Source: Russula earlei
Taxonomy: Eukaryota; Basidiomycota; Agaricomycetes; Russulales; Russulaceae
DNA: 64,000 nt
Reading direction: 5' to 3'
NCBI GenBank assembly: GCA_025769875.1
Contig: JAGFNK010000055.1
Span: 110,591 to 174,590, forward strand
Position numbers and translations under genes: made by a program. Within the stretch, counting starts at the first letter, position 1. Each line of letters opens with the position of its first letter. The notes under the pieces are model-generated. The model did not search any database, had not been told where the DNA came from, and saw only the letters and a program-made list of their open reading frames with translations. Below, piece by piece: positions 46,689 through 57,338 of the stretch.

Positions 46689-47377
46689 GAGATGTGTGTG
46701 AACAACGCGGAGCGGTGGTAGAGGATGAGGGGACAATTTTTGAAGTGCACACGAGAGAGTTTCGAGAACAGAAGAACATGCTGACACATTTGCAGGCAAA
46801 AACAAGCTACTTTATATGTTTTTTACAAGAATGTTACTAAAGGAATAAAGTAGAGAATGTTTTTAGGAGTTTTGGAGTCGGGAATGGAAGTAAAATAAGA
46901 ACGCAATCATATAGTAAAGAAACCTTGGACTTTGACGGAAATAACGCATTGCCTGCCTGTCTGGCTGATGCGCTTGCTCCGGTTTTGGTGCGTGCGTGCG
47001 ATTGAGTCGCGCATTGGCGTTTTTCTTGGGTACGGGAGTCGTGGAGCCAATATGGAATGGATTTTCGGACATTTTCGATTTCGATCTGGATCAAACAAAA
47101 AGTAATGTATTTTCCCCTGAGGGGAGGGAAATTTTTGAGCGATCCCTGATCCTGGGGACGCGCCGTGTTGTGCTTTCGCACTCCTCCGCACGTGCCCCTG
47201 GCGGCCCGAAACCGCCAATTTGAATGCCACATTCAAAACAGCTTGAATTGGCCATTCCTGAGAAAGATTCACCCAGACACAATAGTACTCTCCTGTACTA
47301 TTATTGTGATGAAAGTACAAATCCTTACGATGCTGAATGGCCACAAAATCACATATTCAGCCACAGCATTCAAACAT
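46689..47377. other. Repeat-like DNA without a supportable gene
   Basis: Overlapping minus-strand frames (46837-47344) share no single reading and contain no recognised domain. The stretch includes the second copy of the hairpin at 47278-47308. Probably old transposon sequence. Confidence 0.4.
47278..47308. repeat. Short hairpin, copy 2
   Basis: CACAATAGTAC-tctcct-GTACTATTATTGTG: an 11-base stem with two extra bases in one arm, and the same sequence as at 43299-43329. Confidence 0.6.
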
Positions 47378-48001
47378 GTACTATCACCTATGGGGAACTC
47401 GCCATTCCACTACCATCTTGCCGATTTCATTTTCCCCTGTATCTGCTCAAACAACCCCATTTAAAACTTTGTAGTTATACTATTGAGTGCCATTAATGTC
47501 ATTCTAGCAAAGAAAAATGGAGGTCCATTCAGTGGTTTTCGAGTAGTATTTTGGCTGGGGGTCACGCCTGCATCACGCCTTCTGTCATGGCAGAGTGCGG
47601 AGTTTGATTCCAGCTGGGTGATCACCGTACGCTGACTGAGGAGTCTGGTCACCACTGCTGTTTTATCCTCTTAATGCCATGTTACAGGTGGTCCAATTGG
47701 CCAGCACAAGACCATACGTATGAGCAGCAGCTACAGGCAGCTATAACAATGATATATATTGATCTTTTACTTTTACTCGTGCAGCACTGGCCCATGATGT
47801 GAGCACCGCGTTCCGTACATAGCAAGTCCTGGATTTCACTCAATAATGCTACTCCATTACAACTGTTTTCCCTAGTCCCCAATAAATACATTCATCCCGG
47901 GCGGACTTTAATTTGGCATGTGTTACATGTCCGTTACTTTCGTGACATTTGTGACTGGCGAGATGGTAGTGGAATGGCGAGTTCCCCATAGGTGATAGTA
48001 C
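47378..48001. mobile_element. MITE-like element bounded by 45-base inverted repeats
   Basis: The left arm, 47378-47422 (starting GTACTATCACCTATGGGG), is the reverse complement of 47957-48001 with a single mismatch. The 534-base interior has no coding frame. The arrangement fits a small non-autonomous DNA transposon or an inverted duplication. No clear target duplication was found beyond the repeats. Confidence 0.6.
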
Positions 48002-48095
48002 TGTAGCCGGCCGTTGCTAGTGCTGTCACCGAGCCGGAGCCGAGCCTGACAGCAAAGCAGTGAGAAGGAATGCGAGTTTTCACCTGGGTGGACCT

Positions 48096-48236
48096 TATTG
48101 GAGTCCAACGTCTTACATAACCTACAGTGTATTCCAAGTAATCGTATATAGGGTGACAGTACTATACGTCTACTCCTTAGTTCAAACTATATCATTGTCT
48201 ATATCCCAACCGCTGCTCGCTACCTGAGTTCTTATA
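48096..48236 (+). repeat. 5' LTR of the copia-like element
   Basis: Begins TATTGGAGTCCAACG and ends GAGTTCTTATA; contains the motif ATATAGGGTGACAGTAC. Matches 50326-50463. Confidence 0.9.
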
Positions 48237-49770
48237 GGTTATGGGCCCTGTGGCTCAGCCACAGACTATCACTGAATTCATTTCCCGAACGACGCCTCTC
48301 TCCCCTGTGTCCAAGATTCAGCCTTCGACTCGTCAATTATCATCGTCTTCTCATCAAAGTATCATCACTTGTTGTGCCATTGCCTTTTCACCCCTTTCAC
48401 CCTCCTCTCCTTCCCACTAAACCTCTCTCCATGGCCAACATGACTACCTCCCTGGACAAGCCTCCACCTCGTTACCCCTAGCAAGCCACATTCCTGACTC
48501 AGCTGGAATGGATTTGCACTATGTCAGTTGTCTCCCATTCGCTTACCCACATGTGCCCTGTGGCTCGCGCACTCGGGCCCCTATACCTCTATCCAACCCT
48601 CAACTATACGTATTACTGGCATTGCCAGCCACCGCCTCTACGTCTCCCGTCGCCGCCCCAGTCCTCGTCTCGCGCACCGCCGCACCCGTAGCCTCAGCCT
48701 CGCCCACCGACGTCTTAGCGCCGCCCGCCGCCTCAAGCCCAGCTCAATCGGCCATCGCCACCACGCCCTCAGCCTCGTCCGCTGCCGTTCTGGGTCTAGT
48801 CCCAGCCACCGCTCTGCTTCCTGACCACGCCGCCCTCTCACTTCCGTCGCTAGCCGTTATGCCGCCTCGCACCGCTGAGAAAGAATGCACAAATAACCGG
48901 AAAACGAAGAGCACGCCGCCGCCTCAGAAGAGCAGATGTCACAACGCCATCGTCACAGGAAAGGCCGCCGACGCAAGCACCACGCCGCACAACACCTCCC
49001 CTTCCATCGCATCCCCGCCCACACGTACACCCTCATCCACGCGTGCTGCCACCACCTGCAGTGGCGAAGACCTCGTCGCCGCGGCCGTGAGATGATTACC
49101 AGAGACCCGTTCACGTCTTGTTTTTGGACACTGATCACACACTCTCTAGCTCAACAACTACGGCAAGCGTTCGCAAGGCGAACCACGCTGTCCACCACCT
49201 CTTGTCTCGTCACCCACTCGCGCGCTATCGTCAACAAGTCCCCTCTTTGGGCAATCTCAACTCTGTCTATCATACCATCTCATCCACTCGTCGTCTCTAT
49301 CATGAAAGTCCCCTCTTTGGGCAATCTCAACTCCGTCTATCATACCATCTCATCTATTGTTTACACACCTCATCCCGTCCATCCATCATCTTCATCACTA
49401 TCACATCACCCCCATGTCCACACTCACCTCGCTCGCTCTCGACATGTCTCTCTCAACAGATCACATTTTCCATCCTTTGCCTCGTATACCTTCAAAAATT
49501 CCCTGATGCGTGGCCTGTCATCTCTCTCACCTCCTGATCATTCATCACCTCATGCTTCCTCATCATCACCAAGCGCGGCGGCGAAAATCTCTGCCGAGGT
49601 GGTGCCCATCATTCACGCCTTTGGCACATCGCTCCCGCTCCTCACTCTTCCGCTCTATATTCTGCCTCCGTGCCCTTATTGTATCGCGAGGTGCCCAGAA
49701 CACATCATTGCCTCAGTTTACCACACAAACTATCATCTCGAATAAATTGAGAAGTATTAGACCATAGGCA

Positions 49771-49800
49771 TTGAGGGGGAGTAGTGGAGTCCAATGCCTC
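49771..49800 (+). repeat. Internal polypurine tract plus LTR-start relic
   Basis: TTGAGGGGGAGTAG followed by TGGAGTCCAATGCCTCAG copies the junction of polypurine tract and LTR seen at 50315-50345, but with the CCTCAG variant found in the solo LTR at 51185. It suggests an older related element end caught inside this one. Confidence 0.5.
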
Positions 49801-50325
49801 AGAGACCCGCAGGCACGCGTCTTCCGCTACAGATGCGTCTTTCCCGAACGATCCCTTCCTCATCTTCCCCATCCACAAACATCTCAACTGCGACCTTCCT
49901 TGCGAAAGCCATCTCACATGCGCCCCACACCGGGTACAGAACTGGCAGCGAGCCTGAGCCTGAACCCGTCGGCGACGACAAAGACGGCTTAATTTACCTG
50001 ACAAAGCATTCTACCTGCGGCGCGTATAGTAACAGTCTCATGTCCCTTGCCACCGCCAGATCATCATGTCACTCCTGTTCAAGGCATCCCATCTGCCCTC
50101 GATTGTGCCTGCTGTATTCGGCGTGCTGTACAATCTGTTCAAAGCATGTTATCTGCACCCCTTAACAACCCTGCTCATCTGCAAACAATCTACTGCGACA
50201 ACAATGTGACGTTGAAACTTGCCGAGGACCACGTGTGGCACTCGCAAGTCAAACACATTACACTCAGAAACAATGATTTTTCAGGGGGAGTTTTCGATAC
50301 GTCGGCCGTAGACGTTGAGGGGGAG

Positions 50326-50463
50326 TATTGGAGTCCAACGTCTTACATAACCTACAGTACTTATTCCAAGTAATCGTATATAGGGTGACAGTACTATACG
50401 TGTACTCCTTAGTTCAAACTATATCATTGATCCCAACCGCTGCTCGCTACCTGAGTTCTTATA
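50326..50463 (+). repeat. 3' LTR of the copia-like element
   Basis: Same termini as the 5' copy; preceded by the polypurine tract and followed by GACCT. Confidence 0.9.
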
Positions 50464-51184
50464 GACCTGCCTTCGTCACGGCCATGGGCACGTCGCCGTC
50501 ACGACAGCCAGATCGTCACAGTGGCCATGGGCCATGCTCATGATTCGTAGCCCTCGCGAGGTGGCTATGGCCATGCCCGATGAGACGACTGACAGCACTC
50601 GCCGTTGCACGGCTTACCTCAGCTCAAATCGGGCTCGGCTCACACACAAGCCGTTCCGAGCCGAGCTGTGACGCACTAAGGCATCACTAACGAGCCCATG
50701 TGGACGAGTAGCCTGTGCTGTCATTCATAAAGGGAGACGTGGGTCCTACAGCAGCTGGAAATGAATATTGCATACACAGTTCTCGCTCTGTAACTATTTT
50801 AAGGCAAGTCTCCCCTGCGAGACACAGGCCCGAACACCGAACCGAACGCCGGATCGGAGCGCTCAGCCACGGGTGCGACTGCGACTGCATCCCAACACCC
50901 CATCTCGCCTCGCCTCAATGTTTTTTTCTTTTCTTTTTTTTTGTAAATATCATTTCTATTCTGTGGTAACACAATGAGGTAGTGTGGTCGTGTAGGGCCC
51001 CTAAGCTAGCTTATCACACTCCAGCCTTGCCCAACTTGATAGTAGATACCTCTTTCCAGCCAAGTTGAATCAGTATATTGACTGTTAACTTACCGGGTGA
51101 GTGATTTCGTCCAGTACTTGTCGGGGTGTAAAGGAGGGCTAGGGCATGGATGAACCAGCTTGGAAGTTTGAGGATACACCTTTA

Positions 51185-51371
51185 TATTGGAGTCAAACGC
51201 CTCAGTGTCAGGCGACGTCATATTAGATACTACGACATCTCCTCTGACATCATCTCTCTTCATACATTCCATTCTATTGTATATAAGATAGCACTCATAC
51301 ACATGTACGCGACATACAATTGTAACCATTATCTTCCTACTCACCCGCTGTGACTCCTCTACACACCAATA
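51185..51371 (+). mobile_element. Solo LTR flanked by CTTTA
   Basis: 187 bases starting TATTGGAGTCAAACGCC and ending CACCAATA, flanked on both sides by CTTTA (51180-51184 and 51372-51376). The termini match the element at 48096-50463, so it is a related copia-like family. It carries a promoter-like TATATAAG near 51281. Its internal part was presumably lost by LTR-LTR recombination. Confidence 0.82.
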
Positions 51372-51607
51372 CTTTATGCTTAGGATCGCCTACGTGTTTG
51401 TGCATCAAGTACAATCGAGACGATGCCTCCATATCACCCTGTAAATTTCTGTTGATGGCCAGATAAGGGACATTCGAAACGAGTATAAAGTGCGCATGCC
51501 TGCAGTTCCAACGTCAAGTTACTCCCATCATTTGTTCCATTCTGTTCGGTACTGGTTACCAACAGGTTATCCCGCAACGTGTCATTGAACTCCCACTGAG
51601 AACTACA

Positions 51608-51984
51608 ATGCATACTTCCTCTGTTTTAGCCATTTACTGCTTTGTCGTTTGCGCCTATCCGTCATTTGCGAATCCTGTTATTATCAGGTACGGCCACCTC
51701 TTCAGTTGCATCCCTGAAGCTGGCTTACTCTGCAGATCAGACCTGAGCTCCCCGCTCAGGTTCAAACTGACCCTACAGCTCCAGAAACACCACCACCTCC
51801 CCCTTATACGACTGTCCCACCCCCTGACTACACACGGTTCTTCCGTTATGGAGAGCGTGTGTTACTAGTTCACATACCGGAACCAGCTTCACCTCCGAAG
51901 CGTCCTTGGTGGAGCAGAATGGTGTCGAAATTACGAAGACCGAGACCTCAGAGACCTGAAAAATCATTATATACAGTGATGTAA
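51608..51984 (+). CDS. Small secreted Pro-rich protein
   Basis: Two exons, about 105-110 residues. Exon 1 starts MHTSSVLAIYCFVVCAYPSF, a plausible signal peptide with cleavage near the Ala of SFA. The intron runs from GTACGG (51688) to an AG near 51740. The frame requires the second of two close acceptors (GCAG|ATCAG|ACC). Exon 2 encodes PELPAQVQTDPTAPETPPPP, PDYTRFFRYGERVLLVHIPE and a basic tail KRPWWSRMVSKLRRPRPQRP. Stop at 51982-51984. It has no cysteine-rich pattern and no domain I recognise. It sits alone between transposons, so it may be an orphan or effector-like gene; the clean signal peptide plus intron argue for a real gene. Confidence 0.6.
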
Positions 51985-52371
51985 TAGTCCTTTACACACT
52001 CATAGAGAAACATGATCAGTTCTTCTCCAATGCTCATCAAACTTGGCACACCCAATTGTATGCCTATCATCCCCATCCTGTCAAAGTTTGAGCAGAATCC
52101 ACTCAGATTTAAAGGATGGAGAAATGAATTACATGTGAAAAATGCTCTTTAAGTCAATTCAAACTTTTTGAAACAGTTTTATAGAGAAAGGACATAATAT
52201 TTTTGTACCCACAGTGTATTGTATATTGTACTCTTATGTATCTTTCATCCCCTTACATCAAAAGAATCAGGTCAGAATTGCAGGTGTGTTAAGGCTCTAA
52301 AGGGACTTATTGTCGTTTTCATGTGACCTTGCACTTGCCATTTTTGGATGTCATTTCAAGTGCGAAATTAA
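51985..52371. other. AT-rich spacer
   Basis: No open frame of note. It holds the 3' region of the small secreted gene and leads into the tandem repeats. Confidence 0.5.
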
Positions 52372-52900
52372 AACTGGTATATCTCAACAGTTTCTCAACA
52401 GATTGCCTTGAAACTTTGACAGTAGAACCTTATATACTGTGTCTAGGTGCAGCTAAAATATGGGAGCCTAATATTCAGTTCTTGGCATGTTGATTTTCAG
52501 GTGCTGAGTGCTGACATGAGTGCAAAACTTTGAACTGCCATATCTCAACTGTTTCTCAATCAATTTACTTGAAACTTCGACAGTGGGATCTCATGTCCTG
52601 TATCTAGATGCAGCCCAAGAGTTGGGGTCTCTCAATAGATTGTCTTGAAACTTGGACAGTAGAACCTTGTATACTGTATCTAGGTGCAACTAAAATATGG
52701 GAGCCTAATATTCAGTTCTTGAAGTTTCAATTTTTGGGTGCTGATCTGTGTGCAAAATTTTGGACTGCCTTATCTCAACCATTTCTCAATGAATTGCCTT
52801 GAAACTTGGACATTAAAACCTCATGTACTGCATCTAGATACAACCAAATAATGGGTTTCATTTGTTGAATTTTCATGTTTTGGAGTGCTGACTCCAAGCA
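52372..52900. repeat. Degenerate tandem repeats, about 90-165 bases per unit, four copies
   Basis: The core ATCTCAAC-x-GTTTCTCAA followed by TTGAAACTT-GACAGT and TATACTG-TCTAGGTGCA recurs starting near 52375, 52539, 52627 and 52767. Some units also share AAAATATGGGAGCCTAATATTC. Unit lengths vary by internal deletions. No coding potential. Confidence 0.75.
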
Positions 52901-53479
52901 TGATAAAATTACATTCCCTACAGTTGAATACATGATATTATACAACTATTTACAAATGATGCAAGGCATGCATCAAGGCAGCGATTGCAATTGCACATGA
53001 ATGGGCAAGGGGAGGTGAGGCAAGGTGGGCTGCGAGCCCTCACATATGGCGGCGGTGAATGATGGTGAATGATGAAGGGGTGGCTTGGTAGGTTGGAGTG
53101 ACGTGGTGAGCAGAGCAAAAGTGTAATGATATGGTGCCTCAAGTCAAATAATGACAATTGCACAAGAGGTAAATGATAAATGATGTCAGATGCCAATTAG
53201 ATGGGGTGTGTAAAGAACTCATCGATCCTGCCCAGTCTTGCTCATGCCAAGGATGGACAGCCACAGGGTGACCAGAGAGTTTTCACATGGTGATGAATCA
53301 CTCAATATATTTCGGAACTGATCCCAATGGCTTGAGGCCCTCCAAGAAAATATTCTGGAGCATGCGTAAGACTTCTGTTACTCATGTGCTGGCAGGTCTC
53401 AAGCTCCACTTGGGTGATGAAAGCTTTGAGATGGTGCATGACATCACTTTTGTGATGTAGCCCATTGACAAACACCTTT

Positions 53480-56181
53480 TAGGACTTGTCATCAGTAAAT
53501 GTGATGAAATACTTGAAACCTTGGTGTGATCATGTCAACATTTTGCCACAGACATCAGAGAATACACAGCCCAGTATCATGTTGGCACATGTTTCTTTGC
53601 CTTTGAGGCAGGGCTCACAGGGTGAGGTGAGTGATGTACTGCCTGTGATTTGCATCCCCTTTACCATGCCTTTCCTAACCATGCACATTACAGAGTCAAT
53701 GTTTAGGTGGCCTAGGTGGTGGTGCCAGGTCTTGGCATTTGCCTTGTTGGAGGTGGTGCTGTGCATGACAAGGGCAGTCTCATCTGCACTCTGCACATCA
53801 TCCCCTTCTGCTGGGAAAGACTCAATTTGCATGATGTGGGCCATGACTGGGGGAACTGTTTTCATGTCCATCACATAGAGATTTCCCTGGAGGTGTCCAC
53901 TGCAGGTAAGGTGTCTTTGCTGGCTATAGTTATTCCTAGTGAAATGGACATCAGCACCACACTGAGTAAGGTGGGCAACCAATAACAAGTTTCTGTGCAG
54001 GTCTGGGATGAAGAGGACTTCTTGGAGGATTGCATTGTTCTAATGTCTGTCAGCATTCATGCAGACAGGGATGCATCCAATGCCAGTGGCATGGATGGTG
54101 CTGTCATCCCCCAATGTGATGCAGATTGTGTCAAAACACACTGTTGAACAATCCAGTTCAAGAGTGAGACAAGAGTTCAGAGATGAGTCGACTGAGTTCG
54201 AGGACAAAGTTGGCAAAGAGCACAGTCCAAACAAGTAGCAAGTACCAGAGAGGGACTGGTACTGGCTGTGAGAGATGGTCATGGAAAGAGAGGGCCAGAT
54301 TGTACTAGATGGGGCAGTCACAAAGGAGTACCCTTGGTAATGAAGTGCCACAAATCAAATGGACAGTCTGAAGACTGTCCAGCTACTTTATTGAGTGCTT
54401 ATATACTACAAGGGAACTGCTAGATAGGGAACAAGTCATAACCTTGTTATCAAGCACAATTGACAGATGAGTAAGAAGTTGGAATATGCTTAGTGAGCAT
54501 GCTCAGTCATGCTCAGTAAGCTGCTGAGTAAGAAGGCCCATAATGCTGAGTAAGGGCTTCTAGTGTCCATGTGTTCACTGCTTAGTGCATGTGCAAAGCA
54601 TCTGCTTCATTTACTGTTAGTTAGTTTAGGGCTGGTCATTTGGAAGACTTAGGGTATTTTGTCAGTGGACTAGTGATGCCTATAAGGCACCTTATACAGT
54701 TCTATAAGGGTCCTTAGAGTTGACTCTAATATCCATATTAAGGTCCTTAGTATGGTATTATAGTTTGTTCTAAGGTTATTAGAGTTAGTCTAATAACACA
54801 TTCTAGGGCCTATAGTATCTTCATTAATGTCCAATGTAAGGCACTTGAGGTTGTCCTAAAGGGTCCTTAGGGAGTCTTTAATACTGTCTTTTATAGCTAG
54901 AAGGGTTGCCACTAAGTAGGGCTTGCTGTATGTCAATTGTGCCTAGAATTGATCACACAACAATGCATGCACAATATTGTGGACACCTTTACTCACCCCT
55001 TTTGGTCATGTGAACAGGGTGGCATCATAGAGGCTGATTTTCCTTTAATATGGAAGGGTCCTTCAAGGGCCCTCTCCAAGAAATGGTTCATGACAGATTG
55101 GAGGTGTGAGGATGGAGAAAGAAGAGAATCATTCTCTGTTGCAACTCATGTTGCATGATGTGCCAGAGTCTACTATCCAGCAGTGCTGACTTGGCTGTTT
55201 AGAATGTGCTTGGAGAGCAAAAGTGTCATCACAGGATGATGGGTAAGTGGCAATGGTGCTGAATAGGTGCACCATGTTGTCACTGGAGTCAGCAACTGTG
55301 ACTTTTGTGGACACAGATGGCCTTGCAGTTGCGGGGGTGGAAGTGATTCTGTTTGCCTCCTGCTCTTCCTTCAGCTTCCAGCATTCCTTCACATCATGGC
55401 CATGGATATTGCAGTGAGTGCAATGTTTCTTTGGCTTGTCTCCTGGCTTACTCTTCCCTTTTGCTTTCTTGGCTATCTTAGTGAAGAACATGGTGGTGCC
55501 TACACCAGACACTCGCACACATCACTGCTCATCAAGGATGATTTGAGATATGACAAGGTCAGTTGACATCTCAGCAGTCTTAGTAGTGTATAGGATGGTC
55601 TTAAGCATCAACATAGATTCAGGAAGTGTAAGGATGATGATGAATGTGATGACTTTGTCCTCCAGAGGGAAACCAAGGGTCTGGAAGGTGCGTGCAGTGC
55701 ATACCAGTTTGTTGATTTGGGGCTCCAGTGGTTCATCCTCAGATAGAGTGCTCCAGAATAGCTCCTCCATGAGGTGAGCTACCCTCTGCTCTCTTTTCCC
55801 TTTGTAACAAGCTGATAACCTGTTCCAGCAGTCTTTGGCAGTTGTTGTGCTGAGGACTGTGTTGAGTGGTTCATTCTTTAGGGTAAGGAAGATTTGCACA
55901 TGTGCTTCGTGATATGTGAAGGACCAATCTGCAAAGGCTGTGGGCTTGCTGCTTGGGTCAGGTTTGGTGTAAGTACCATCAACTACTGTCCATAGTTCTC
56001 AGAGCTCAAGAACCATCTGGACATGGTACTTCCAGAATGCGAACTCAGTCCCATCAACATTGAGGAAAGGAATGTCATACTGGCATGTGTTTGCCTTTGG
56101 GTTGGTAGTTGCGGCTCCTGAGGAGGTAGCATTGCCACCTTGCAGTGGGGATGTTTGGGAACCCATTTCTATGGTGTGCAA
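53480..56181 (-). mobile_element. Ty1/copia gag-pol fragment, interrupted
   Basis: Reading on the minus strand from 56181: a gag start (MHTIEMGSQTSPL), then a UBN2/copia-gag region (55522-55899, with DCWNRLSACYKGK). The zinc knuckle is C-x2-C-x4-H-x4-C in CTHCNIHGHDVKECWK (55430-55470). The aspartic-protease start is WIVDSGTSCNMSC (about 55150). After the solo LTR at 54129-55095 the protease continues (LGDDSTIHATGIGC). A GAG-pre-integrase segment follows (HHHLGHLN and CEPCLKGKE, 53540-53760). Several frameshifts and stops are present, and integrase, reverse transcriptase and RNase H are missing. LTRs of this element were not identified. Confidence 0.85.
54129..55095 (-). mobile_element. 967-base solo LTR nested in the copia fragment, flanked by GATTG
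   Basis: On the minus strand it begins TGTCATGAACCATTTC and ends GTGTTTTGACA, so it has TG...CA-type ends. GATTG occurs directly on both sides (54124-54128 and 55096-55100). Removing the LTR and one GATTG restores a continuous protease reading frame across the gap. It contains a promoter-like TATATAAGC and the block CAGACTGTCCATTTG shared with the LTRs at 57.8 kb and 63.9 kb, so it belongs to the same gypsy-type superfamily. Confidence 0.88.
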
Positions 56182-56785
56182 TTTTCTTGGTTCTAGATGA
56201 CTTGTGTTGATAGGTTTGTTTTAGAAACTCTCAGGTCTCATAATCTGGAGCAATGGTATCATGCTCAGTCTGTGGAATCAGAACTGACATTAAGTAATAT
56301 AACCTGTAGCAATGGTATCACACTAGGTGTAATGTCAGTGTAAGTGATAGCTAAATGATATGTGTAACTGACCTCAGTCTGTGGAATCAGAACTGAGGTT
56401 TGGGGAGATAAATGGATCATACTTATATACTTGAGATGAACAAGGAGAGGATTGTTTTAATGGGAATGCCACATGAACTAAGCATGTGGACAGTCTATAT
56501 ATGTGGTGAGCTACTCAACAATGGTATCCTGCAAAGTGAGGGTCCAGACTTCTGGGCTTGTGGCATCGATGCATTGTGTTGTGTGTGGCTGCAACTCCAA
56601 CAGGATTGGCAAACTAAGTCAAGCTTTGAGCTCAACTGCTAAAAACTGGGGGCTTTATATAGCCCTCAGGAATAAGGTTCTTGCTACTGTAAGTACTAGT
56701 AGGTACTATAGTAGCAAAAATAGCTTCAGAAGCAATAGTTGCTTCCACTGTAAATGATCTTGGTGCTGGAACCAATAAGTGCTTC

Positions 56786-57338
56786 TGTCATGAACCATTT
56801 CCCTGAGAGGGTCCTTGAAGGACCCTTCCTTATGAGAGGAAACCCAGCCTCTATGGTGTCACCCTGTTCACACGGACAAAAGGGCAAGCCCTACTTAATG
56901 GCAACCCTTTTAGCAATAAAGGACAGTATTATAGCCTCCCTAAGGACCCTTTAGGGCGACTCCAAGTGCTCTAGGCATTAACATGATACTAAAGACCCTA
57001 CAACGTGTTATCAGACTAACTCTAATAACCATAGAACAAACTATAAAGCAATACTAAGGACCTTAATAGAAGTATTAGGGTCAACTCTAAGGACCCTAAT
57101 AGAACTATATAAGGGGCCTTATAGGCAACTCTATTCCCTGAACCAAACTACAAGTCCTCAAATGACCAGCCCTAAACTAACTGACAGCAAATGAATCAGG
57201 TGCTTCACACGCGTACTAAAGCAGTGAACACGTGGACAGTAAAGGCTCTTACTCATCAAGAGAAGCCTCCTTACTCAGCAGCTTACTGAGCATGACTGAG
57301 CATGCTCAGTAAGCATACTCTGACTTCTTACTCATCTG
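56786..57338 (+). mobile_element. Partial LTR related to the solo LTR at 54129-55095
   Basis: Opens TGTCATGAACCATTTC and follows the first half of the 54-55 kb LTR in opposite orientation (for example the AGCAGCTTACTGAGCATGAC block near 57280). Homology ends at 57338, where a different LTR start (TGTTATGAACC) begins, so this copy is truncated or interrupted. Confidence 0.7.

Larger units (their letters stand above)
48096..50463 (+). mobile_element. Non-autonomous copia-like LTR element with GACCT target duplication
   Basis: The 5' LTR is 48096-48236 (141 b) and the 3' LTR is 50326-50463 (138 b); they differ by a few substitutions and two short indels. Both begin TATTGGAGTCC and end TTCTTATA. 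Five-base duplications GACCT lie at 48091-48095 and 50464-50468. Directly after the 5' LTR is GGTTATGGGCCC, complementary with one mismatch to the anticodon arm of initiator tRNA-Met (GGGCTCATAACC), the half-tRNA primer type used by copia. A polypurine tract TTGAGGGGGAGTA (50315-50327) abuts the 3' LTR. The interior has no intact gag or pol, only Ala/Pro-rich frames, so the element would depend on proteins from elsewhere. Confidence 0.9.

Noticed and set aside
56240..56330. TGGTATCA sequences as primer-binding sites for the copia fragment
   Set aside because: They lie on the plus strand, whereas the gag reads on the minus strand, so the orientation is wrong for priming.
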